Assembly (NCBI GenBank): GCA_913052045.1
Contig: CAJXDJ010000001.1
Span: forward strand, 1-25,448
Direction of reading: 5' to 3'
DNA length: 25,448 nt
Origin: an uncultured Dehalococcoidia bacterium
GTDB lineage: Bacteria > Chloroflexota > Dehalococcoidia > Lucifugimonadales > GCA-2712585
Shown here: positions 1 to 6,505 of the stretch, one piece after another
How the letters are laid out: every line of letters starts with the position of its first letter
How positions within the stretch are numbered: the first letter of the stretch is position 1
The notes under the pieces: generated by a model
What the model was told of the DNA's origin: nothing
The model's input: only the letters and a program-made list of their open reading frames with translations
The model's database searches: none
Program-made: the position numbers and the translations under genes

Positions 1-6
1 CTAGGA

Positions 7-12
7 TATAAT
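7..12 (+). promoter_or_regulatory. putative -10 box of the first dehydrogenase gene
   Basis: A perfect TATAAT lies 26 bases before the GTG start at 39. The Shine-Dalgarno GGAGGG (29-34) follows at 4 bases from the start. The matching -35 would lie outside the window, so this rests on the -10 hexamer and its position only. Confidence 0.4.
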
Positions 13-38
13 GGCACAAATTTCTGCCGGAGGGCTTC

Positions 39-1025
39 GTGTCCAAACCTAAAGTATTTGTTACTCGTCGAATTTTTCCTGAAGCCCTCGATATGATAGC
101 AGCCAAAACCCATATGGAACTATGGGAAGACGAGTTGCCGCCACCAAAAGACATCTTGTTAGAAAAGGCAAAAGATTGTCAGGGGATACTTTCACTTCTA
201 ACGGATGAGCTGGACGCGGAATTCTTCAAAACAGCAGAGGAACTCCGTGTTGTCAGTCAAATTGCAGTGGGTTATGACAACATAGACATAGCAGAGGCTA
301 CTCGTCGCCTTATACCCATTGGGCACACCCCTCACGTACTCAACGCTGCCACAGCCGATATGGCCTTTCTATTAATGATGGCATCAAGTAGGAGACTAGT
401 AGAAAGTCAAATCTTTGTTAAAGAAGGCGGATGGCGGACATGGCATCCTATGCACTTTTTGGGGCCAAATGTTTATGGAGCAACCTTAGGCATCGTCGGA
501 ATGGGTCGGATAGGACTAGAAATGGCCAGAAGAGCACGGGGATTTGATATGGAAGTTCTCTACACTGATCCAAATAGGAGAAGTCCGGAAGACGAGCAGG
601 AATTTAATCTAAAGTACCGCGACTTAGACGAAGTATTAGCCAAATCCGACTTTATAAGTCTACACGTGATCCTAACACCAAAAACTCATCACCTGATTAG
701 CAAACGAGAATTTCATTTCATGAAACCAACAGCCGTCTTAGTTAACACTGCTCGTGGATCCATAGTAGATCATGCCGCCCTGTATAACTCGCTAAAGAAA
801 AGGGAAATTTTCGCAGCTGGACTAGACGTGACCGATCCAGAGCCGTTACAGAAGGACCATCCTCTCCTTTCTTTGGATAATTGCATTGTCGTCCCACACA
901 TTGCTAGCGCTAGTTTTTCCAGCCGCCTTGCTATGTCAAATTTAGCGGCCCAGAATCTTTTAGCAGGCCTTAATGGTGAACGCCTGCCAAATTGCGCGAA
1001 CCCTGAAGTCTATGGAGCTCGGTAA
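39..1025 (+). CDS. D-2-hydroxyacid dehydrogenase (glyoxylate/hydroxypyruvate reductase type), first of a tandem pair
   Basis: This 328-residue cytosolic NAD(P)H-dependent enzyme should reduce a 2-keto acid such as glyoxylate or hydroxypyruvate to the D-hydroxy acid. The Rossmann motif GMGRIG is at residues 154-159. The catalytic triad is visible: Arg239 in NTARG, Glu268 in DPEP and His287 in VPHIAS. The substrate-domain stretch QIAVGYDNID (74-83) is typical of the GyaR/GRHPR group. Length is normal for the family. The GTG start at 39 is chosen because GGAGGG (29-34) sits 4 bases upstream; the ATG at 11 is in another frame and quickly hits a stop. A related copy follows after 6 bases, so the two are probably co-transcribed. 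The family is certain; the exact substrate is not readable from sequence. Confidence 0.93.
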   Translation: MSKPKVFVTRRIFPEALDMIAAKTHMELWEDELPPPKDILLEKAKDCQGILSLLTDELDAEFFKTAEELRVVSQIAVGYDNIDIAEATRRLIPIGHTPHVLNAATADMAFLLMMASSRRLVESQIFVKEGGWRTWHPMHFLGPNVYGATLGIVGMGRIGLEMARRARGFDMEVLYTDPNRRSPEDEQEFNLKYRDLDEVLAKSDFISLHVILTPKTHHLISKREFHFMKPTAVLVNTARGSIVDHAALYNSLKKREIFAAGLDVTDPEPLQKDHPLLSLDNCIVVPHIASASFSSRLAMSNLAAQNLLAGLNGERLPNCANPEVYGAR

Positions 1026-1031
1026 TCTCCT

Positions 1032-2033
1032 GTGAGTAGACCCACTGTCTTCATAACCAGAAAAGTACACGATGAGGCTTTGTCGTTAATAGCCGAGGAA
1101 TGTAATATAGACCTGTGGGAACAGGATGCACCTCCTCCACACAAACTGCTTTGTAATCGGGCGAACGATGTGGATGGCATAATGACTAACGTGATGGACC
1201 GCATAGATGTTGAGTTCCTAAAAGTAGCTGCAAATTTGAAGGTAATCAGTCAGATTGCTGTTGGACTCGACAATATAGATCTGGTCGAAGCCACAAGACG
1301 GGAAATACCCGTTGGATACACACCTGGCGTTGTATCAGAAGTCACCGCGGATCACACCATGGGGATCTTATTAGCGTCAGCTCACAGGCTTGCCGAATCA
1401 GACCGTTGGGTTAGAAACGGACAGTGGAAAATAGCATTTCATCCACTCTTTTGGTTGGGATCAGAAGTCCATCACTCTACATTGGGAATAATAGGAATGG
1501 GCCGGATAGGGGCTGAAGTCGCCAAGAGGGCCAAAGCATTTGATATGGAAATTCTATATAACAATCCTACCAGAAAGCCTTTAGTTGAAGCCAAATTCGG
1601 CACTCGATATACCAGTCTAGATGCTTTGTTAAGACAATCCGATTTTGTGAGCATTCACTGTCCCCTCTCAAACCGCACACGAAACCTAATAGGAGCAAGG
1701 GAATTTAACCTGATGAAATCCACAGCTATTTTAATCAATACGGCAAGAGGTCCCATTGTTAACTCTAGGGAACTCTACTTAGCTCTAAAAAGTCGTGCCA
1801 TTGCCTACGCAGCACTAGACGTCACAGATCCCGAACCATTAGCCCCAGAGGATCCTCTGCTGACACTAGACAACATCCTAATCACACCTCACCTTGGAAG
1901 TGCGACAGAATCCACCAGAAAAAAGATGACTATGATTGCCGCTCATAATCTCCTACAGGGGATAAGAGGAGATTCCCTTATCCATTGTGCTAACCCGGAA
2001 GCCCTAAAACCAGCAACTAGAAATGGCATCTGA
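1032..2033 (+). CDS. D-2-hydroxyacid dehydrogenase (glyoxylate/hydroxypyruvate reductase type), second of a tandem pair
   Basis: This 333-residue paralogue aligns with the preceding gene along its whole length with almost no gaps. GMGRIG is at 155-160, Arg239 is in NTARG, Glu268 in DPEP and His287 in TPHLGS, so the nucleotide fold and full catalytic triad are intact. It starts at GTG 1032, six bases after the upstream stop, with no good Shine-Dalgarno close by. Translational coupling to the first gene is therefore likely. The C-terminus overlaps the convergent thiD gene by 17 bases (2017-2033). The pair looks like an old tandem duplication. The substrate-facing segment after residue 130 differs (QWKIAFHPLFWLG here, GWRTWHPMHFLG in the first copy), so the substrates may differ. 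Confidence 0.92.
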   Translation: MSRPTVFITRKVHDEALSLIAEECNIDLWEQDAPPPHKLLCNRANDVDGIMTNVMDRIDVEFLKVAANLKVISQIAVGLDNIDLVEATRREIPVGYTPGVVSEVTADHTMGILLASAHRLAESDRWVRNGQWKIAFHPLFWLGSEVHHSTLGIIGMGRIGAEVAKRAKAFDMEILYNNPTRKPLVEAKFGTRYTSLDALLRQSDFVSIHCPLSNRTRNLIGAREFNLMKSTAILINTARGPIVNSRELYLALKSRAIAYAALDVTDPEPLAPEDPLLTLDNILITPHLGSATESTRKKMTMIAAHNLLQGIRGDSLIHCANPEALKPATRNGI

Positions 2034-2820
2034 AAAAATGGTTAACTGGCCCAAATCCATGGCCCAGTGTGGTTGCCGCTCTTAACGCTCCTGTCACATA
2101 GGCCTTTGCTTCCATAATAGATTCGGTCAACGAAAATCCCTTAGCTAAACAAGCGGCAATTGCGGCTGCAAAGGTGCAACCCGTTCCATGCGTACTCCGA
2201 GTATCCACCCTCTCCCCAGAAAATTCCAATTTGCCTTCAACCGTAAACAATGTATCAATGGGAGCACCCGACATATGCCCGCCCTTTATAACTACGGCTC
2301 CTACACCCATAGATAGTATAGATAAACCAGCTTTGTCTAAATCTGAGGTTGATTTAATCGACCTTCCTGTAATTATTTCAGCTTCTGGTATGTTCGGTGT
2401 CACGACAGTTGCTAAGGGTAACAACTTAGTACAAAGTTGATTCACAGCGTCTTCACGAAGCAGTCGATCGCCGCTTTTTGCTACCATAACGGGATCCACA
2501 ACCAATTTCTCAACACCATGTGCCGTTAAAGTCTTTACGACGGTCTGAATTATTCTTGTATTGGCCAGCATACCAATCTTCACTACATCAGCACCAATGT
2601 CGCCAAGTACTGCATTTATCTGGGCATCAACCATTTCTAGGCTCATCTCCTTAATCTTAGTGACCCCAAGTGTATTTTGTGCCGTCACAGCCGTTATAGC
2701 CGTTGAACAGTAAACTCCTAATGCTGAACATGTCTTTAAGTCAGCTTGAATCCCTGCTCCACCGCCCGAGTCGGAACCCGCAATGGTCAATACTCTTGGT
2801 ATTGTGAATGCTTTAGCCAC
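2017..2820 (-). CDS. thiD: hydroxymethylpyrimidine/phosphomethylpyrimidine kinase
   Basis: ThiD phosphorylates 4-amino-5-hydroxymethyl-2-methylpyrimidine (HMP) and then HMP-P to give the pyrimidine half of thiamine. The ribokinase-fold signatures are present: GSDSGGGAGIQAD at about residues 15-27, the pyrimidine-site TAVTAQNT (43-50), VVDPVM (107-112) and the anion-hole GTGC (212-215). The frame is open to a GTG at 2838. I prefer the GTG at 2820, giving 267 residues, because AGGAG (2830-2826) lies exactly 5 bases before it and the protein then starts just ahead of the conserved IPRVLTIAGSDS. It is the last gene of the riboswitch-controlled transporter operon, 78 bases after the binding protein. 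No thiC or thiE is nearby, consistent with salvage of an imported pyrimidine. Confidence 0.93.
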   Translation of the reverse strand: MAKAFTIPRVLTIAGSDSGGGAGIQADLKTCSALGVYCSTAITAVTAQNTLGVTKIKEMSLEMVDAQINAVLGDIGADVVKIGMLANTRIIQTVVKTLTAHGVEKLVVDPVMVAKSGDRLLREDAVNQLCTKLLPLATVVTPNIPEAEIITGRSIKSTSDLDKAGLSILSMGVGAVVIKGGHMSGAPIDTLFTVEGKLEFSGERVDTRSTHGTGCTFAAAIAACLAKGFSLTESIMEAKAYVTGALRAATTLGHGFGPVNHFFRCHF

Positions 2821-2853
2821 AACCACTCCTGATACCACAAATTCTACCTATAA

Positions 2854-2873
2854 TGGATAGACCTATCTATCCA
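2854..2873. repeat. perfect 7-bp inverted repeat between the binding-protein gene and thiD
   Basis: TGGATAG (2854-2860) and CTATCCA (2867-2873) are exact reverse complements around a 6-base loop. It lies in the 78-base gap of the thiamine operon. No U-run follows on either strand, so it does not look like an intrinsic terminator. RNA processing or mRNA stabilisation is possible but unproven. Confidence 0.4.
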
Positions 2874-2898
2874 AAACCGATTCCCACGATGTATCGTA

Positions 2899-3921
2899 CT
2901 AGTCTAGATTTCCAGAAGGCACCTCTGCTACATAAGAATTTGAATACGCTTTTGAAACATCCATATTGTTATCTATTAACCCATTATTCTGCATCCATGA
3001 GGAGAATTGTTCCCATCTTACTTGACTCTGCCATCCTACCCTGGCGACATCTCCCTTCCAAAGTGGTGCTAATAAATCTGCTCCTGGCCTATCTATTTCA
3101 GGATCTATCTCGGGATAAGCCCGCATCAGACTATCGACCGCAGCTTGTGGATCCCTAGACGCTTCCGTATACCCTCGTATAATAGCATTTACAAATTTTT
3201 GTACAGTTTTACCTTCCTTCTCATGCATATCCTCGTTGGTAACCAAAATCAATTCGTAGTATGAAGGAACACCCCACTCTTCCATTTTCATGATTTCTAC
3301 TGGAAATCCTTGATTCTTCATAGCTATTGATTCATACGTCCAAAAACAACCTACGCATGCATCAACTTGCCCACTAATCAATGCTGCCCCTAGGTTAAAT
3401 CCTACGTTCACGAGTTCGACCCGTTCTAGCCCTTCCATCACTCCATCATACTTGAGCATAGTATCCAACATTGGTTCGTTAAGAGGGATGCCCGGATAAC
3501 CTATCTTTTTACCATCTAAATCCCGTGGACGTTTCAGCCCAGAACTACGAAGTGTCATTACAGAATTCAGGGGAGTCTGAACAATCGCAGCCACAGATAT
3601 TACTGGTACTCCCTGATCTCGTGCTAACAGTAAATCAGGTTGATAATTTATACCAAAATCATCCGCTCCAGTTCCCACTGTTTGAAGAATGGACGCTGGG
3701 TCCTCAGGAGTATATGTCGAAACTTCTAGCCCCTCTTCTGCAAAATACCCCTTCTCAATGGCTAGAAATAACCCTGCATGATTAGCATTCGGGAACCAGT
3801 CCAAGACCAGTTTGATTTGTTGCATTGACTCTTGGTCCGAATCGGATCCCATTTCGCATCCAATTAAAAAGACACAGATCAAACATGATACAAGTATACG
3901 AATAATGATGGTTAACTTCAT
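2899..3921 (-). CDS. thiY: NMT1/THI5-family ABC transporter substrate-binding lipoprotein (thiamine pyrimidine precursor uptake, ThiY-like)
   Basis: This 340-residue extracytoplasmic solute-binding protein presumably captures a thiamine pyrimidine precursor (HMP or formylaminopyrimidine). A signal peptide of about 20 hydrophobic residues ends in a lipobox L19-I-G-C22, so the mature protein should be lipid-anchored at Cys22. The stretch LDWFPNANHAG (40-50), followed by KGYF and EEGLEV, is the classic opening of ThiY/NMT1 proteins. The ATG at 3921 has GGAG 7 bases upstream. The permease gene ends 23 bases upstream and thiD follows downstream. Residues 189-194 read C-V-G-C-F-W, where yeast THI5 carries the CCCFC iron motif; here only two of the cysteines occur. 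The function call relies on family, operon and the TPP riboswitch together. Confidence 0.88.
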   Translation of the reverse strand: MKLTIIIRILVSCLICVFLIGCEMGSDSDQESMQQIKLVLDWFPNANHAGLFLAIEKGYFAEEGLEVSTYTPEDPASILQTVGTGADDFGINYQPDLLLARDQGVPVISVAAIVQTPLNSVMTLRSSGLKRPRDLDGKKIGYPGIPLNEPMLDTMLKYDGVMEGLERVELVNVGFNLGAALISGQVDACVGCFWTYESIAMKNQGFPVEIMKMEEWGVPSYYELILVTNEDMHEKEGKTVQKFVNAIIRGYTEASRDPQAAVDSLMRAYPEIDPEIDRPGADLLAPLWKGDVARVGWQSQVRWEQFSSWMQNNGLIDNNMDVSKAYSNSYVAEVPSGNLD

Positions 3922-3944
3922 CTTCCTACTCCATTCATTGTAGA

Positions 3945-4781
3945 TTACGATTTGTATTCCTCAGATTGATACCATGGTACGATAACCCGGCGCAATGCTA
4001 TTACTAACATGAAAAGAATAATTCCTAGGAAAGAAAGAATGAACATTGCAGCGAAAACTCTATCGGTTTGAAATTGTGGTATCGATCTAGTCATCAAATA
4101 CCCTAAACCTTCACTTGCACCAACCCACTCACCAATTACGGCTCCTATAACACTGACGACAATAGCTATTTTCATACCAGTGAAGAGATAAGGCAATGAG
4201 TTTGGCAGTTGTAGTTTGGGAAATATTTGCCAACGACTGGCCCCAAAAGTGCGCATCATGTTCATTGCATCACTATCGACGGCCTTGAATCCATCCATAG
4301 TATTGACAACTATTGGAAAGAAGGAAATAAGAGCGACAACGATGATTTTGGGAGTAATCCCATATCCCACCCAAATAAGCAATAATGGAGCAATGGCTAT
4401 AATCGGAATGGTCTGAGAAGCAACAATAAATGGGTAGACAGCCCGCTCAAATGCACGTGAGAACACCATGCAAAAAGCCAATACCAAACCAACTCCCAAA
4501 GCTACAAGAAACCCAAACACTACTTCCTTTAGTGTCACCAAAGTATGATGCCAAAGCAAGGAATAGTTCTCTTTACCCTCAACTAGAATATCGGATGGGG
4601 CAGGTAATAGCCAAACTGGAACGTCAAACAGACTTACGGATAATTCCCAAATCACAAACACAGAAGTGATTATGCCTGGTGGAATTAGATACAAGACCAA
4701 GCGGCCAATATCTCTACTAGCAACTCCAAAACCCGCTTCGGGTTTCAAATAGGACGATATCCTCATAATAAATTTAGTCAC
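3945..4781 (-). CDS. thiX: ABC transporter permease of the thiamine-precursor importer (ThiX-like)
   Basis: This 278-residue integral membrane protein has about six hydrophobic helices and belongs to the SsuC/TauC/ThiX permease family. The cytoplasmic EAA loop that docks on the ATPase is visible at about 162-188 (MNMMRTFGASRWQIFPKLQLP region, with the invariant Gly170-Ala171). The frame opens at GTG 4781, two bases after the ATPase stop codon. An in-frame ATG at 4766 is an alternative; neither has a strong Shine-Dalgarno, so coupling to the upstream gene is likely. It should form the homodimeric channel with the ATPase and the lipoprotein encoded on either side. Family assignment is firm; the pyrimidine substrate is inferred from the operon and riboswitch. 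Confidence 0.9.
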   Translation of the reverse strand: MTKFIMRISSYLKPEAGFGVASRDIGRLVLYLIPPGIITSVFVIWELSVSLFDVPVWLLPAPSDILVEGKENYSLLWHHTLVTLKEVVFGFLVALGVGLVLAFCMVFSRAFERAVYPFIVASQTIPIIAIAPLLLIWVGYGITPKIIVVALISFFPIVVNTMDGFKAVDSDAMNMMRTFGASRWQIFPKLQLPNSLPYLFTGMKIAIVVSVIGAVIGEWVGASEGLGYLMTRSIPQFQTDRVFAAMFILSFLGIILFMLVIALRRVIVPWYQSEEYKS

Positions 4782-4783
4782 TC

Positions 4784-5542
4784 TTATACTTCATCGCTCC
4801 AAAGTGCTCGTATCAATTGCTCCTTTAGCGCGATAAATGCCGTATCGGTTACCATCCTATAACGGCGTGGTCGCGGCAGTCCCACATTCACAACTAATTT
4901 AACCGAGGCGGGTCGGGCCGTTAAAACGATGACCCTATCTGAAAGAAGCAACGCCTCATCGACATCGTGTGTGATGAGAATTATCGTTTTGCCCATAGAA
5001 CTCCAAATATCCACCAACCATTCCTGCATCTGATGTCGGGTAAACGCATCAAGTGCACCAAAAGGTTCGTCCAGCACTATTAACTCCTGATCAGTCATCA
5101 AAGTTCTCATAAAGGCAACCCTCTGACGCATACCTCCAGACAAGACTGAGGGAGTTTTATATTCAAATCCATCTAAACCAAATCTCTCCATTAATTCTCC
5201 GGCCCGTTTACGAGACTCGATCCGAGAATGGCCCCTAATCTCCATCCCAAGGAGTGCATTCTCTAATACGGTTCTCCAGGGGAACAGCAGATCCTTTTGG
5301 GGCATATATCCGACTCTTCCCAATCTTGATTGAGATTCCTCACCTTCGATATTAATCAGTCCCGAATCCGGTTCTTCTAGGCCAGAAATGCAATTTAAAA
5401 GAGTGGTTTTACCACATCCACTTGGACCTATCACACTAACAAATTCACCATCGTAGACATCAAGGTTTATATCAGCCAAAACATTGACATAAGTCCCTTT
5501 ATCTGTAAAACATTTTTCTAGGTTACGGACTTGGAGTTTCAT
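4784..5542 (-). CDS. thiZ: ABC transporter ATP-binding protein of the thiamine-precursor importer (ThiZ-like)
   Basis: This 252-residue nucleotide-binding subunit powers the importer at the inner face of the membrane. Walker A GPSGCGKTT is at 39-47, the Q-loop Gln82 in YMPQKD, the signature LSGGMRQR at 134-141, Walker B LIVLDEP at 154-160 and the switch His192 in THDVDEA. The LFPWRTVLENALLG segment is typical of the ThiZ/SsuB/TauB group. It starts at ATG 5542 as the first gene after the TPP riboswitch and its terminator; the 3' end of the terminator U-run is 9 bases from the ATG, leaving only a weak Shine-Dalgarno-like GATGAG. Transcription into this gene, and so into the whole operon, should depend on low thiamine pyrophosphate. 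Confidence 0.93.
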   Translation of the reverse strand: MKLQVRNLEKCFTDKGTYVNVLADINLDVYDGEFVSVIGPSGCGKTTLLNCISGLEEPDSGLINIEGEESQSRLGRVGYMPQKDLLFPWRTVLENALLGMEIRGHSRIESRKRAGELMERFGLDGFEYKTPSVLSGGMRQRVAFMRTLMTDQELIVLDEPFGALDAFTRHQMQEWLVDIWSSMGKTIILITHDVDEALLLSDRVIVLTARPASVKLVVNVGLPRPRRYRMVTDTAFIALKEQLIRALWSDEV

Positions 5543-5551
5543 GTTCTCATC

Positions 5552-5585
5552 AAAAAGACCGCCCTCTTAGATTTAAAAGGCGGTC
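5552..5585 (-). terminator. riboswitch-associated intrinsic terminator
   Basis: Read on the minus strand, GGACCGCC, then a loop of about 15 bases, then GGGCGGTC is followed directly by TTTTT (5556-5552). The perfect stem pairs 5579-5585 with 5557-5563. It lies between the TPP aptamer and the ATPase start, exactly where a transcription-terminating expression platform belongs. The aptamer itself holds a GGGCGGACC stretch that could pair with the terminator arm as an alternative fold. Confidence 0.85.
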
Positions 5586-5606
5586 CTTAATATTATCGCA
5601 AACAAC

Positions 5607-5708
5607 CAAACTTCCTCCGCTGGAATTACCCAGATCAGGTTCGCAAGGGTCAGCGGCATTTCGGTCCGCCCTCTCAGCCCGGCTCTCCGAGCTCCCCCAC
5701 AGGACAAA
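5607..5708 (-). ncRNA. TPP riboswitch (THI element) aptamer
   Basis: On the minus strand the conserved THI-box blocks occur in order: GGGGGAGC, then GGCTGAGA (about 5667-5660), GACCCTT, GAACCTGATCTGGGTAA (about 5639-5623) and TTCCAGCGGAGGAAG at the 3' edge. TCCT at the 5' end can pair with AGGA at the 3' end to close P1. The element binds thiamine pyrophosphate. Together with the downstream terminator it should shut off the four-gene importer/thiD operon when TPP is plentiful. The identification rests on direct recognition of the conserved core; only the outer boundaries are approximate. Confidence 0.96.
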
Positions 5709-5728
5709 TCTCACGACTCTAAGCTACC

Positions 5729-5757
5729 ATGTTCACATTAAACTAAAACCATGTCAA
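5729..5757 (-). promoter_or_regulatory. putative promoter of the TPP riboswitch operon
   Basis: On the minus strand a perfect -35 TTGACA (5757-5752) is followed after 17 bases by GAACAT (5734-5729), a weak -10. The predicted transcription start near 5722 is about 14 bases before the aptamer, a sensible place. It begins just after the F420 reductase stop codon. Confidence 0.5.
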
Positions 5758-5763
5758 ATTCTA

Positions 5764-6414
5764 TTACGCCTGAATCCCAATCAATTTTATGCTGACATTA
5801 GCTTTGTAATTTCGATTAATGTTCAAAAGCAATACCGTTAACTGCTCCACATATTTGGCATTTTCAAGCCCGCCCCCATCTACACCTCGCAGTGAAGGAA
5901 TTGTGCCTACCATTTCCATTATTAGTCTTTTCGCACGACTGTCATCAGAACATATAACAACATCCCCTTCTAATTTACTATCGTGATTGATCAGATCGTG
6001 AGCACTAAGGTTCTGAAAAGCCGCCACTACTTTAGAAGTGCATAGTATCTGTTGAGCCTGAGCAGCAGCTGAACCTTCGGGAACATCCACATATATAGCA
6101 CGTCCACCTTGGAATTTGAGAGGCACTACTACAGTAACCACCAACTTTTCAGTTAAATACATCTTCAGCTCTTGTAAAACATCCATCTGATTCACAAAGG
6201 GAACGGCCAAAAATACCACTGTGCCTTTACGCGCTGCTTCTAGGTTAGATGCCCCTTCTATTTTAGATCCAGGGCATAACCGCCGAATCTCATCTGCAAT
6301 CGTTTCTGCACGATTTTTGCTCCTAGATCCCAAGATAATTTGGTTGCCGGCAATAACTAATCTCATTGCTAGCCCCCTACCTTCTAATCCAGTCCCACCT
6401 ATAATACTGATCAT
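5764..6414 (-). CDS. NADPH:coenzyme F420 oxidoreductase
   Basis: This enzyme (Fno/NpdG family) moves hydride between NADPH and coenzyme F420, supplying F420H2 to other enzymes. The N-terminal Rossmann motif GGTGLEGRGLA (6-16) is followed by GSR (29-31), whose Ser-Arg binds the NADPH 2'-phosphate. Further on are VVAAFQNLSAHD, ICSDDSRAK and GGLENAKYVEQLT...NINRNYK, all diagnostic of the family. An ATG at 6459 opens the frame. I prefer the ATG at 6414 (216 residues, the normal family length) because GGAG lies 9 bases upstream and the conserved beta strand starts at residue 2. The gene implies that the cell makes F420; no F420 biosynthesis gene is in the window. It diverges from the arginine cluster. 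Confidence 0.9.
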   Translation of the reverse strand: MISIIGGTGLEGRGLAMRLVIAGNQIILGSRSKNRAETIADEIRRLCPGSKIEGASNLEAARKGTVVFLAVPFVNQMDVLQELKMYLTEKLVVTVVVPLKFQGGRAIYVDVPEGSAAAQAQQILCTSKVVAAFQNLSAHDLINHDSKLEGDVVICSDDSRAKRLIMEMVGTIPSLRGVDGGGLENAKYVEQLTVLLLNINRNYKANVSIKLIGIQA

Positions 6415-6505
6415 ATGCTCTATCTCCGGCACAAACCTCAATATAGTCAAATCAATCATAAGCCATGACTCGGCCTTCTTCTAGTGATAGGATTCATTTG
6501 CCCAA

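Noticed and set aside
5607..5708. A GGTTCG stretch that could suggest a tRNA T-loop
   Set aside because: It is part of the conserved GAACCTGATCTGG core of the TPP riboswitch on the opposite strand.
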